Part shown: positions 36,432 to 45,682 of the stretch, one piece after another
Layout: each line of letters starts with the position of its first letter
How positions within the stretch are numbered: the stretch's first letter is position 1
Source: Wenjunlia tyrosinilytica
GTDB lineage: Bacteria; Actinomycetota; Actinomycetes; Streptomycetales; Streptomycetaceae
DNA length: 64,000 nt
Direction of reading: 5' to 3'
NCBI RefSeq assembly: GCF_014646055.1
Contig: NZ_BMMS01000020.1
Coordinates: 294-64,293, forward strand
The notes under the pieces: generated by a model
Told to the model about the DNA's origin: nothing
Databases searched by the model: none
What the model saw: the letters and a program-made list of their open reading frames with translations, nothing else
Made by a program: the position numbers and the translations under genes

Positions 36432-36468
36432 GGACCGTCGCCCCGCACAGAAGCATGGGAGAACAGTG

Positions 36469-38415
36469 ATGCCTGCAACCGCTCCGACGACACCCCAAGC
36501 GGCTCCGGCGTGGCACCGGTACTTCGCGGCCCGCCAGTGCATATCGATGCGGCGAGGCCGGGGAGCGGAAGAGGAACTCGAACTGATGGTCCTCGACGGC
36601 CCCGACGGGGAGACCCTGGCCGTCTGGGACACCACCGAGGCCGCCCCGGTCCCGCTGCCCGGGGACTTCGGGGACCCCAAGGAGGCCGTGCTGACCGCGG
36701 ACGGCGCGTGCGTGCTCGGACTCCGTGACGACAACGGCTCCGAGATGGGCCATGTGTGGGCGGCACCGGCCGGAGCAGGCGCGGGGGCCGTGGACCTCAC
36801 CCCCGGACTGCCGCCGTACACCCTGCGTGGAATCGACGTGGGCCGCTACGGCTCCCGTGCTGTCATCACCGCGGTCGCCGACGACGGCTTCACCCTCTGG
36901 CTGGTCGACAGTGGAGGCAATGAGCAGCCGAGGCGCCTGTTCACCTCCCGCAACGAGGCGTGGAACGGCCTGATCTCCGCCACAGGGGAACTGGCCTGCA
37001 TCGACACCACGGAACACAACCCCGGGTTCAGACGCTTCGCCGTGACCGTCGTCGACACCGGGACCGGCCGGGTAGTGGCCTCGCTCTCGGACGGGCCCGA
37101 GGCACCGGTACGCGCCGTGCGGTTCTCGCCCGTAGCCGGGGACGGCCGCCTGCTGGCCGCCACCGAGCGGACCGGGTACGCCCGCCCCTGCGTGTGGAAC
37201 CCCGCCGACGGCACCCGTATCGACGCCGACGCGCCCGGCCTGGACGGGGACCTCGTACCGCTGGACTGGTCCGACGACGCGTCACGGGTCCTGCTGGTGC
37301 ACGTCGACGCGGGAGTCCACCAGGTCATGGAGCTCGACCTCGCCACGGGCGGGCTGTCCCGAATCGAGCACCCTCCGGGCGCGTTCTTCGAACCCGACGT
37401 CGCCGCCGCGCACCTGTACAGCTGGGCGTCCCACTACGCCGCCGACGGCCGGATCCGGCTGCTGCACCAGCGCTTCGACCAACCCCTGACGGTCCTGCAC
37501 GTTGACCAACGCACCGGCGAGGCCCGCCCCGGGTGGCAGCCGCGAGACGTGGGACCGGGCACAGCGGTGGTCTCCCGGACGGTGCGCTCGGCCGACGGCA
37601 CCGCGGTGCAGTTGTGGGTCGGCCGGCCACCCGGGGCCGATCGGCCGACACCGCTCGTCCTGTACCTGCACGGCGGCCCTCAGATGGCCACCGTCGACCG
37701 CTACAACCCCGAAGCGCAGGCCTGGCTCGCCTCCGGGACGGCGTACGCGGCGCTGAACTACCGCGGCTCGGTCACGTTCGGCCGCGCCTTCCGGGAGGGC
37801 TTCTTCGGAACGGTCGGCGCCAGGGAGGTCGAGGACATCGAGGCGGCGGTCGGATGGCTGGTCGCGGAAGGAATCGCCGACAAGGAGAACGTCTTCGTCA
37901 CCGGACCGTCCTACGGGGGATTCCTGTCCCTGCTCGCCGTCGGGCGCCTCCCCGACCTGTTCGCAGGGGCGTTCGCGTTCGTACCGATGGCCGACTGGGT
38001 GTCCGCGCACGAGGACATGAACCCCGCGCTGCGCACCGCGTGCCGGTCCTTCTTCCGCGCCTCCCTTGAGGAGGACCCCGGCAGGTATGTGCGGGCATCG
38101 CCGATCTCGTACGTCGGGCAGGTGCGCTCGCCGGTGTGGATCAGGCACGCCACCCATGACACCCGCACCCCACCGTCCCAGGCCCACTCCTACGCCCTGG
38201 CCCTCGAACGGGCCGGCGGGGACGTCGTCCTGGACTGGTTCAGCGGGGGCCACGAGACAAGCAGCAGGGACATGGCGATCGGTGACCAGCAGCGCATGAT
38301 GGACCTCGTGCAATCCGCGTTGCGCGGCGAGCGCTGGTCCCGCAGCCGGGTCCGGCCGCCGGACCCGGACCCCGACTCGGCACCCGACCGGGACCCTGCC
38401 TGCCGAGACCACTAG
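36469..38415 (+). CDS. S9 family peptidase (acylaminoacyl-peptidase/prolyl-oligopeptidase type)
   Basis: A 648-residue S9C-like serine peptidase: an N-terminal beta-propeller (about residues 1-390) and a C-terminal alpha/beta hydrolase. The triad is Ser481 in TGPSYGGFLS, Asp564 in HATHDTRTPPSQ and His595 in SGGHETSS. HGGPQMATVDRYNPEAQ supplies the oxyanion region. No signal peptide, so it cleaves imported peptides or acyl-peptides in the cytosol. ATG 36469 has GGAG about 9 bases before; GTG 36466 is possible. It is the last gene of the importer operon and the natural partner for a peptide uptake system. The C-terminus ends in a Pro/Asp-rich tail. Confidence 0.92.
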   Translation: MPATAPTTPQAAPAWHRYFAARQCISMRRGRGAEEELELMVLDGPDGETLAVWDTTEAAPVPLPGDFGDPKEAVLTADGACVLGLRDDNGSEMGHVWAAPAGAGAGAVDLTPGLPPYTLRGIDVGRYGSRAVITAVADDGFTLWLVDSGGNEQPRRLFTSRNEAWNGLISATGELACIDTTEHNPGFRRFAVTVVDTGTGRVVASLSDGPEAPVRAVRFSPVAGDGRLLAATERTGYARPCVWNPADGTRIDADAPGLDGDLVPLDWSDDASRVLLVHVDAGVHQVMELDLATGGLSRIEHPPGAFFEPDVAAAHLYSWASHYAADGRIRLLHQRFDQPLTVLHVDQRTGEARPGWQPRDVGPGTAVVSRTVRSADGTAVQLWVGRPPGADRPTPLVLYLHGGPQMATVDRYNPEAQAWLASGTAYAALNYRGSVTFGRAFREGFFGTVGAREVEDIEAAVGWLVAEGIADKENVFVTGPSYGGFLSLLAVGRLPDLFAGAFAFVPMADWVSAHEDMNPALRTACRSFFRASLEEDPGRYVRASPISYVGQVRSPVWIRHATHDTRTPPSQAHSYALALERAGGDVVLDWFSGGHETSSRDMAIGDQQRMMDLVQSALRGERWSRSRVRPPDPDPDSAPDRDPACRDH

Positions 38416-38643
38416 CGGCGGCGGGCTCAAGAGGTCAGCGCATCCCCGCTGTTCAGAAGGCCGGCGTAGACCTCGGCAGTGTCCAATCAACGGCCCCGTC
38501 TCACATTCGGTAGTGGCGGAGGGTGTCGCTGTCCGAGGAGGACGCGGTGGCGAAGGCGGGCGCGGCACTTCACCCCAGCGTGTTCCAGGCCGGCCAACTC
38601 GTGACCACTCCTGCGGGACGCGCATTCCGTACCCCGCGCAGGA
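38416..38643. other. non-coding gap
   Basis: Downstream of the S9 gene. No gene recognised; nothing structured until the hairpin at 38644. Confidence 0.35.
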
Positions 38644-38675
38644 AAGAGCCCCTGGCGATGACGCCAGGGGCTCTT
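38644..38675 (-). terminator. rho-independent terminator of the small gene
   Basis: A perfect 14-bp stem, AAGAGCCCCTGGCG at 38644-38657 with loop ATGA and the reverse complement at 38662-38675. Read on the minus strand it is followed by TTTCC. It lies 43 bases past the stop of the 41-residue small gene, as expected of its terminator. Confidence 0.7.
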
Positions 38676-38718
38676 CGGGACTGCGACGCTGGACGACTGG
38701 GGGTTCCACCCAGCGGCG

Positions 38719-38844
38719 CTAGTGGTGGTTGAGGAGCTTCACGACCAGTTCCCAGAGAGCTCTCGCTCCGAGGGCTAAGCCAAGCCGTTCTGCGACCTCA
38801 CGGGTCCGCCCCTTCTGGGCCGGGGACCGTTCCTTGTCCACCAT
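38719..38844 (-). CDS. 41-residue small protein
   Basis: The frame reads MVDKERSPAQKGRTREVAER followed by LGLALGARALWELVVKLLNHH. It has a purine-rich AGGAGGTGAGGTG before the ATG and a strong hairpin terminator downstream, so I believe it is a real independently expressed gene. The N-terminal half is highly charged and the C-terminal half is a hydrophobic or amphipathic helix, the layout of a small membrane-associated or toxin-like peptide or a short DNA-binding protein. No family recognised. Confidence 0.5.
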   Translation of the reverse strand: MVDKERSPAQKGRTREVAERLGLALGARALWELVVKLLNHH

Positions 38845-39214
38845 CTGCCCACCTCACCTCCTCGTGATTTGGGCCGGGTCGACCGGTAGATCCGGCGACC
38901 CCCAGGACGGCGGATCAATCGGAGGAACCCGGCCCAGCCCACTGATGAGGTAAGGCCCCCTCAGATTAAGCACGAACTCGACTGGTGTCCAGGTCAGTTG
39001 TGGTCACTCGCATGCCGGTTCCCGGTCCGGAAAGGCGCCCCGGCCATCGGTGATGCGATCGGACGGCGCATGCAGCAGGCCGACGCCACCGTCGCAGTCA
39101 CCCACCACCGCGTCAAACGGCCGCCGGTCCCCCCGACTGCGGCAGGAACGCGGTCGGCCGTGCGGCATCGAGGGGTCGCATGGACGTATGGGTGAAGCGG
39201 CCGGACTTCGCCGA
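38845..39214. other. 370-base gap upstream of the small gene
   Basis: No gene supported. It must hold the promoter of the minus-strand small gene. Around 38960-38980 the sequence is relatively AT-rich (CAGATTAAGCACGAA), a possible promoter area. Confidence 0.35.
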
Positions 39215-40120
39215 CTACGACGCTGCGCACATGGCCAGCGCGGTTCGCGCCAGCCCGCGCAGCCAGGCGTGGGCGTGGTCGGTGTCGTAGCGCTGATGCC
39301 ACGACAGGTATATCGGTGCCGACGGCAGTTCGAGCGCGAGGGGGAGCACGACCAGGCCGAGGTCGGCGACCGCTGACCGCGTGGTGGCTTCGGGGACGCT
39401 GATCAGGAGATCGGAGCCGCGCGCGAACTCCAGAGCGGCCGCTTCCGTGGGCGCGGACGCCACCACGCGGCGGGTGAGGCCGAGCCGCGCGAGGGCGTCG
39501 TCGACGGCATTGCTGAGGTTTCCACGTCGCGAGACGGTGACGTGCTCAGCGGCGGCGTACCGCTTTGCGGTGACGGTCCTGACGCGGGCGAGGGGGTGCC
39601 CCTGCCTCACGACGACGACGAGGCGGGTCTCGCCCACGTTCTCGGCACGGATGTCCGGTGCGCTCGGGCGGTTGGCGTTCGCCTCGAGGTCGACCTCGCC
39701 GCGCCGCAACTCGGGGGTGTCGATGCTCGATTCCGCGACGAAGCGCAATCGCACGCCCGGCGCCTGTCCGTGCACGGCGGCGAGCAGTGCTGGGCCGCTC
39801 AAGGCGACCAGGGAATCGTGCCAGCGGAGTGTGAAAGTGCGCTCCAACGTCCCCAGGTCGAGTTCACGGCTCGGTGCCAGCACCCCCTGGACCTGGTGCA
39901 GCAGCTCGTGCACCTGTTCCCGGACGGCGATCGCATACGGCGTCGGGGTCATCGTGCGGCCGGTGCGCACCAGGATCTGATCCCCGGTCGTGCGCCGGAT
40001 TCGGCCCAGACTCCGGCTCATCGCGGGGGCGGTGACGTGCAGGCGCGCGGCCGCCCCGGCCACACTTCCCTCTTCCAGCAGCGCGTCGAGCGCGGCGAGC
40101 AGGTTCAAATCCAATTGCAT
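39215..40120 (-). CDS. LysR-family transcriptional regulator
   Basis: A 301-residue LysR protein beginning MQLDLNLLAALDALLEEGSV, with the wHTH AAARLHVTAPAMSRSLGRIR and GDQILVRTGRTMTPTP. The rest is the usual effector-binding domain. The start at 40120 matches the family N-terminus. It faces the IMPase-like gene across a 137-base AT-rich gap, the classic arrangement for a LysR activator and its target. Confidence 0.92.
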   Translation of the reverse strand: MQLDLNLLAALDALLEEGSVAGAAARLHVTAPAMSRSLGRIRRTTGDQILVRTGRTMTPTPYAIAVREQVHELLHQVQGVLAPSRELDLGTLERTFTLRWHDSLVALSGPALLAAVHGQAPGVRLRFVAESSIDTPELRRGEVDLEANANRPSAPDIRAENVGETRLVVVVRQGHPLARVRTVTAKRYAAAEHVTVSRRGNLSNAVDDALARLGLTRRVVASAPTEAAALEFARGSDLLISVPEATTRSAVADLGLVVLPLALELPSAPIYLSWHQRYDTDHAHAWLRGLARTALAMCAAS

Positions 40121-40257
40121 CTGAGTAATCCTAGCCGTACTTGACATGCATTTGAAGTTAATCAAAAGGCTGTATACCTTCGAGACGAGAGCGCAAGACG
40201 GAACGCACGGCTCGGCCCGACCGGCCTCATCACCCCTCCTCACATGGGAGTACCACC
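40121..40257. promoter_or_regulatory. divergent LysR / IMPase-like promoter region
   Basis: A 137-base divergent gap with an AT-rich core from 40135 to 40180. TTGACA occurs at 40141-40146 and TATACC at 40173-40178, but their spacing (26) does not make one standard promoter. T-N11-A LysR-box candidates are present, and none is decisive. Confidence 0.4.
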
Positions 40258-41076
40258 ATGTCCGAAACGCTTCAGCCCCCTGACGTCGCCGCCTCCGACG
40301 CCGACCTGCTCGGCCAGACCGCGATCGCCGTGCGCGCGGCCGGTTCGGCGCTGCACGAGCGCTTCGGCGAGGTGGTCCGCCACCAGACCCGCGAAGAGCT
40401 GATGCGCGCGCTCGCCACCAACGACGACACGGCCCTCGACACCCTGCGCCCCCGCCTCACGCGCCTGCGCCCGGACGCCGGCTGGGTGGAGGACGAACTG
40501 GACGGCGGGGCGCTGCCGCCCGGCGAATGGTGGGTCGTGGATCCGGCCGAAGGCAACGTCAACCACCTGCACGCCCTGCCGGAGTGGGCGGTGACCGCCA
40601 CCCTCGTGCGTGAGAACCAGCCGGTGCTCACCGCGGTCCACCTGCCGTTGACCGGCGAGACCTACACCGCGCTCACCGGCGCGGGCGCCTACCTCGACGG
40701 CCGGCAGCTGCGCGTCTCCCAGACCGCGGACATCGGCCTGAGCATCGTGGCCACCAGCCAGGCCCGGCCGGACGAGGACGAGAAGGTCGTGCGGCGCGTC
40801 GGCTCCTCGATCACCGCGATGCTCTTCGACGCGCTCGTCGTCCGCACCGCCGTGCCCGCGACCCTGCACCTGCTGAACGTGGCCGCCGGCCGGATCGACG
40901 CCTTCTGGCAGTTCGCCGGCGCTCGCGCGGACCTGCTGCCCGGGGCGCTGCTCGTCACCGAGGCCGGCGGACAGATCTCCGACGCCGAGGGCCGCCCCTG
41001 GACCCCGCGGAGCGAGAGCTTCCTGGCCGCCGCGCCCGGCGTCCACGCCGAGGCCGTCGCCACGCTCTCACGCTGA
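40258..41076 (+). CDS. inositol monophosphatase-family protein with altered metal motif
   Basis: A 272-residue IMPase-fold protein. The central motif reads VVDPAEGNVNHLHALPEW, where canonical IMPases have DP(I/L)DGTTNF, so the second Asp is Glu. The upstream Glu pair is VEDELDGG rather than xEE. The C-terminal WQFAGARADLLPGALLVTEAGG replaces the usual W(D)xAA motif. This variant is likely a member of an actinobacterial subgroup, possibly with another sugar phosphate as substrate. It is transcribed divergently from LysR and followed after 41 bases by the reductase gene. Confidence 0.82.
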   Translation: MSETLQPPDVAASDADLLGQTAIAVRAAGSALHERFGEVVRHQTREELMRALATNDDTALDTLRPRLTRLRPDAGWVEDELDGGALPPGEWWVVDPAEGNVNHLHALPEWAVTATLVRENQPVLTAVHLPLTGETYTALTGAGAYLDGRQLRVSQTADIGLSIVATSQARPDEDEKVVRRVGSSITAMLFDALVVRTAVPATLHLLNVAAGRIDAFWQFAGARADLLPGALLVTEAGGQISDAEGRPWTPRSESFLAAAPGVHAEAVATLSR

Positions 41077-41117
41077 CCGCGCACCACAACCCGCACCCAC
41101 GGAAGGACCACATCATC

Positions 41118-41714
41118 ATGACCACGATCGCAGTTCTCGGAAACGGCCGCGTCGGCGGCAACCTGGCCACAGCCCTCACCCGGGCAGGGCATGAGGTGAC
41201 CGTGGCGGACCGCGCGCCGGGCGCCGCCGCCGACGCTGCCCGGACAGCCCAGATCGTCATCAACGCCACCCCGGGCGCCGGCTCGCTGGACCGGCTCGTC
41301 GCCCTGCGCGAGGAACTGCGCGACAAGATCCTCGTCGACGTCTCCAACGCCACCGTCGACGGACCGGACGGACTGCCCGCCGACCTGATCCACCCCGGCT
41401 CAAGCCTCGCCGAGCAACTCCAGGAAGCGCTCCCCGAAACACGCGTCGTCAAGACACTCAACACCATGCTCTTCCCGGTGATGACCGCGCCGGCCACGCT
41501 CACCCAGGCGCCCGACGCCTTCCTCTCCGGCGAGGACCCGCAGGCCAAGCAGACCGTCCGTGAACTGCTCGTCAACCTCGGCTGGCGCAAGGAGTGGATC
41601 ACTGATCTCGGCGGGATCCAGACCGCCCGCGCCACGGAGGCCGCGATACTGTTCGTACCGCACGTGATTCGGTCCAGTGGATTCGCGCCCTTCGCGATCT
41701 CGATCGCCCGCTGA
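41118..41714 (+). CDS. COG2085 NAD(P)-binding reductase (F420-dependent NADP reductase-like)
   Basis: A 198-residue protein with a Rossmann start TTIAVLGNGRVGGNLATALT and INATPGAGSLDRLVALRE, similar to F420:NADP oxidoreductase-like and STEAP-like dinucleotide-binding proteins. VVKTLNTMLFPVM and LGGIQTARATEA are family segments. It probably reduces or oxidises a small cofactor or metabolite. It is cotranscribed with the IMPase-like gene. Confidence 0.85.
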   Translation: MTTIAVLGNGRVGGNLATALTRAGHEVTVADRAPGAAADAARTAQIVINATPGAGSLDRLVALREELRDKILVDVSNATVDGPDGLPADLIHPGSSLAEQLQEALPETRVVKTLNTMLFPVMTAPATLTQAPDAFLSGEDPQAKQTVRELLVNLGWRKEWITDLGGIQTARATEAAILFVPHVIRSSGFAPFAISIAR

Positions 41715-41942
41715 TCCGCACGCGGTGCACCGCCCCACCACATCCAGAACGGATACGACAGCGCGGCCAGGGCCAGCGATTCAGCGCCGTACGGCGACCC
41801 GTGGCCACCCTTCCCGGGGCCGTCGGCCCCGCACCGAGGAATCGGCCCATCTCACGGCGCAGGCGCTTGCGGAGCTGATCGCGGACCTGCCCGCCGATAC
41901 CCGCGGCCGCCGCCGACACCGGCCTCACCCTCGCCGATCCAA

Positions 41943-42193
41943 GTGCGCGTGCGTGTCCATGGCGCCGGCGCCGGACGGCATCAACGGGAGCACAAGCTCG
42001 GGAGGCAGGCCGGCAAGCGAGGCATGGGGGTCGGCGTCGCCCTGGGCCTGATCGCGGCGATCCCCACGGGCGGGCTGTCACTGGTCGGAGGTGTGCTCGG
42101 GGGCCGGGCCGGCTGCGGGATCATCGGTGAGTTCTTCCACAAGGGCCTAAAAAAAGATGACCGACGAGGACACGGCGCGCATCGCCTGCGAGC
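41943..42193 (+). pseudogene. DUF1269-like membrane/stress protein, N-terminal part
   Basis: Reads HKLGRQAGKRGMGVGVALGL, then IPTGGLSLVGGVLGGRAGCG and IIGEFFHKGL, a glycine-rich transmembrane region typical of DUF1269-type proteins. After KGLKK the frame breaks at a run of seven A; the true continuation MTDEDTARIACE is in the next frame. It then stops at 42193, where an inverted segment begins. Its missing C-terminus is found on the minus strand at 42607-42423. The annotated frame happens to run on into the displaced tail of the neighbouring membrane gene, but that fusion is accidental. Confidence 0.65.
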
Positions 42194-42392
42194 TCACACC
42201 CTGCTCCGCAACACGATCTACTTCGACGGACACGGAACCGCGCAGGCCCTCATCATCCTCCTGCTCTACCTGGTCATCGCCGGAGCCGCCCTCGGCCTCC
42301 TCGACTGGTTCCGCACACCCGAGATTCCCGTGGCACCCGAAACCGAGGCCGAAGCCGCCGCCGTCACCGTCCCGATCGGGGCCGCGCCGTAA
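42194..42392 (+). pseudogene. displaced C-terminal tail of the 42604 membrane protein
   Basis: Encodes HTLLRNTIYFDGHGTAQALI, then a transmembrane helix ILLLYLVIAGAALGLLDWF and an acidic end EIPVAPETEAEAAAV to a TAA stop. The first half-repeat of the minus-strand protein contains the equivalent TLMRNVLYFDGNNITTSAVI in the position where the second half-repeat is cut off, so this is its missing end. Confidence 0.7.
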
Positions 42393-42422
42393 CCGTGCAG
42401 TTCAGGGGTTCGTGGCATCCGC

Positions 42423-42607
42423 TCAACGGCGGATGTCCCCCGGGCACAGCCGCCCGGCCGTACACGATCCGGGCCACCTGGGCTGGGTTGTCACCTTGGC
42501 CACCTTGTGGGCCTGGGGATTTCCGCCCACCCCCTCGAGTATTTGTGCCACAGCGCCGGTCTCGAAGTCCCAGGTGAGCACACCCACCGCTGCGTGACCC
42601 GCGTTAG
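42423..42607 (-). pseudogene. displaced C-terminal part of the DUF1269-like protein
   Basis: Reads NAGHAAVGVLTWDFETGAVA and then LEGVGGNPQAHKVAKV, the conserved end of DUF1269-like proteins, which normally follows the DEDTARIA segment now at 42150-42193 on the other strand. It has no start of its own. Confidence 0.65.
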
Positions 42608-44391
42608 GCGTTGCGGGGTGGGAGGAACGGGCCGATGTCACGCCAGAAGGCCGGGAGGTACGCCACTCCGTTGGATCCTCCGGAGGAGGGGTTGCCGAAG
42701 AGCATGATCACGATGACGGTCACGAGTGTTCCGGCGGCTCCGAGGAGCTTTTGCAGTACGGCGGCGGTGAGGGCGACCGCGGCGATGATGAGGGACAGGA
42801 TGGGCCATACGATCCAGAACTTGTCCGTGGGGTATCCCTGGAGCCATGGGCCGACGATGAGGTTGACCACCATCCCGGCGACGATGCCGAACCCGGCGAG
42901 CATCATTCCCCGCCACCGACCGGTGGCCGTTCCGGTCGCCGTCTTGAGCATGGTCGCACTCACGTAGCCACCGATGAGCAGCGGAACCAGCATCAGTGAC
43001 ACGACGATGCCGAAAGGGTCCTTCTCGGCCAGCGGAGTGGGTGCGTACTGCTCGATCTTGAGCGGTTGTCCCAGGCCCTTCGCGGCGGCCCGGAAATGTG
43101 CCGCGAGGTCCAGAGGTGCGATGTCGCTCCTGGTGGGAACGACGATCAGGGTTCCCGTGGCCGGGACGAACCCTCCGTAGAGCTTGGCCTCGCCGACCGC
43201 CTTCTTCACGGCGGATTCACTCGGGTAGCCGGTGACCTTGAGCGAGAGCCGCTTCTCGACCGCTGTCAGGATCGGGGAGGCCCCGGTGGAGCCGAGGGCG
43301 AGGTTGCTCGCGGCGGGCGCGTGCGCTGAACTGATGTAGTTGGCTGTGAACAGGCATTGCATCACCGCGGCGATCGCCAGAGCCACGACGATCCGTAGGG
43401 CGTTCTTCGCGGCCGGGGACCTGGCCGCCGAGGTGTCCGTCGCCCCGGCGGACTGTGGCGTGTCAGGTACTGGCTCGGGGCGCCACCGTCCCAGGTAGCC
43501 GATGATCGCCGCCCCGGCCAGGGCGTACGCGCCGAGGATGACGGCCGAGGTGGTGATGTTGTTTCCGTCGAAGTACAGGACGTTCCGCATCAGGGTGACG
43601 GCGCTCTGCGGCGGGAAGACGGCTCCGATGTGCTGCCAGTAGGAGGGCAGGAGGGACAGGCCCGACCCGCCGGCCGATGCTCCGCCCATCACGATGAACA
43701 GGAGCACCACCAGCAGGGTGCCGAGGGCTCCGACGATGCGCTGGATGGCGGCGGACGCCAGGGCGACCGCCGCTGTCACGAGCATGAAGCAGGGCAGCAG
43801 CGGCCAGAAGTGGCTGTTGGCGTAGGCGCCGATCCCTGGTCCCGCGATCAGGTCGGTCAGGAGGGCGCCGATCGCCGAGTAGCCGATCAGGATCGCCACG
43901 CGCCAGGGCGCGGCCGCTGTCCTGCTGGTTTTGAATACAAGAACGGTGGCCAGGTAGCCACCGATGAGCAGCGGCACCAGGAGCAGGCCCGCGACGGCGC
44001 CAAGGGGATCGCTCTGCGGCAGCGGTTTGACCGTCCGTACGTCCATGGGCCTGCCGAGCTTCTTGGCGGCGTCGGTGAACGCGCCCTCGAGTTCGATGCG
44101 GGCGAAGAAGCTCTTGGCCGGAACCACGATCAACGTATCGTGCGTGGAGCCGGGGATGTACGCGCCGTAGGCCTTGCTCTGGTTGATCGCGTCGAGCGCG
44201 GCGGATTCGTTCGCGTAGCTGATCGTTTCGAGCGACACCTGCGAGGCCACCGCGTTCACGACCTTGGAAGAACCGGTCACCGCGAAGGGCATGTCGCGCG
44301 GAACCAGAAGCTGCAGTGCACTGATGAGGCAGAGCGCGAACAGGCTCTGCACGACGAGCACAACCCCGAGGGAGACCACGACCTTCTTCAC
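42604..44391 (-). CDS. DUF3533/YhgE-like membrane protein with two half-repeats, 3' end lost
   Basis: A 595-residue membrane protein built from two homologous halves. Each has an N-terminal helix, an extracytoplasmic domain (ISYANESAALDAINQSKAYGA / VTGYPSESAVKKAVGEAKLYGG, each partly quoted), then a bundle of about five helices with LLLVPLLIGGY / LMLVPLLIGGY. This resembles the YhgE/Pip and ABC-2-like efflux-associated families. The first half ends with LMRNVLYFDGNNIT and a further helix. The second stops at PFLPPRNA by a TAA created at the inversion junction, losing about 63 residues and the last helix. GTG at 44391 has GGGAG upstream. It may be non-functional. Confidence 0.7.
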   Translation of the reverse strand: MKKVVVSLGVVLVVQSLFALCLISALQLLVPRDMPFAVTGSSKVVNAVASQVSLETISYANESAALDAINQSKAYGAYIPGSTHDTLIVVPAKSFFARIELEGAFTDAAKKLGRPMDVRTVKPLPQSDPLGAVAGLLLVPLLIGGYLATVLVFKTSRTAAAPWRVAILIGYSAIGALLTDLIAGPGIGAYANSHFWPLLPCFMLVTAAVALASAAIQRIVGALGTLLVVLLFIVMGGASAGGSGLSLLPSYWQHIGAVFPPQSAVTLMRNVLYFDGNNITTSAVILGAYALAGAAIIGYLGRWRPEPVPDTPQSAGATDTSAARSPAAKNALRIVVALAIAAVMQCLFTANYISSAHAPAASNLALGSTGASPILTAVEKRLSLKVTGYPSESAVKKAVGEAKLYGGFVPATGTLIVVPTRSDIAPLDLAAHFRAAAKGLGQPLKIEQYAPTPLAEKDPFGIVVSLMLVPLLIGGYVSATMLKTATGTATGRWRGMMLAGFGIVAGMVVNLIVGPWLQGYPTDKFWIVWPILSLIIAAVALTAAVLQKLLGAAGTLVTVIVIMLFGNPSSGGSNGVAYLPAFWRDIGPFLPPRNA

Positions 44392-44836
44392 CGTGCGCAC
44401 TCCCTTTGGCCCATGCCGGCCAGGCGCCACGAGCCGCGGGCAGCACGGAACCGCTCATGGTGATCGCTCAGCCGTGGGAACGGCTGACCGACCCGCGTGC
44501 TGACTGTCCCCATCGCGTCCATACCGGCACGCCAGGGCCTCCCCTCCCACCAAGGCATCCGGAGATGTGCGGCCTGGTGAGGGCAGCAACCGCAGGCTCC
44601 AGGGGAAGCCCGCTCGCCCGCGCGCAGGACTCGTAGCCCGACCGTGTGACATGCCCCGCCGAAATCGGCGGCACAGCGTGCCGGTCGGTCTCGCCCGGGG
44701 CGCAGGGTGCTTTCGTCTGGTGGCCGGGTATGCGACGGCTCCTGTTCCTGTCCTGGCGGGCGGCCGTCGCCTGGCTTTCCTCATGTGCGTCGCCCGTCTC
44801 CCTGCGGCGTGCCGTCCGAACGCCGAAGGAGAGATC
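44392..44836. other. divergent gap
   Basis: A 445-base gap between the minus-strand membrane gene and the plus-strand SDR. The plus frame is open over most of it, but it lacks the SDR family N-terminus and any ribosome site, so I treat it as promoter and leader. No other feature recognised. Confidence 0.4.
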
Positions 44837-45676
<840 letters not shown>

Positions 45677-45682
45677 CCTCCG

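Larger units (their letters stand above)
42194..42607. other. 414-bp inverted segment
   Basis: Both ends of this block cut genes, and each gene's missing 3' part is inside the block in the wrong orientation. Re-inverting it joins ...DTARIACE to AGHAAVGVLTWDFETGAVAQ (plus strand) and ...PFLPPRNA to HTLLRNTIYFDGHGTAQ (minus strand). The two breakpoints share only GC, so it looks like illegitimate recombination rather than a site-specific switch. Confidence 0.75.

Noticed and set aside
42150-42165. Programmed ribosomal frameshifting at the A7 run in the DUF1269-like gene
   Set aside because: The required shift is +1, not the usual -1 on A-AAA-AAG; shifting -1 reaches AGA then TGA. The gene is also broken by the inversion, so a simple one-base insertion is the better explanation.
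41943-42392. Treating the 149-codon frame as a real membrane protein
   Set aside because: Its two halves belong to different families and meet exactly at the inversion breakpoint.
44567-44836. Extending the SDR at 44837 by 90 codons upstream
   Set aside because: The extra residues have no family similarity, while a proper ribosome site and normal length support the GTG at 44837.
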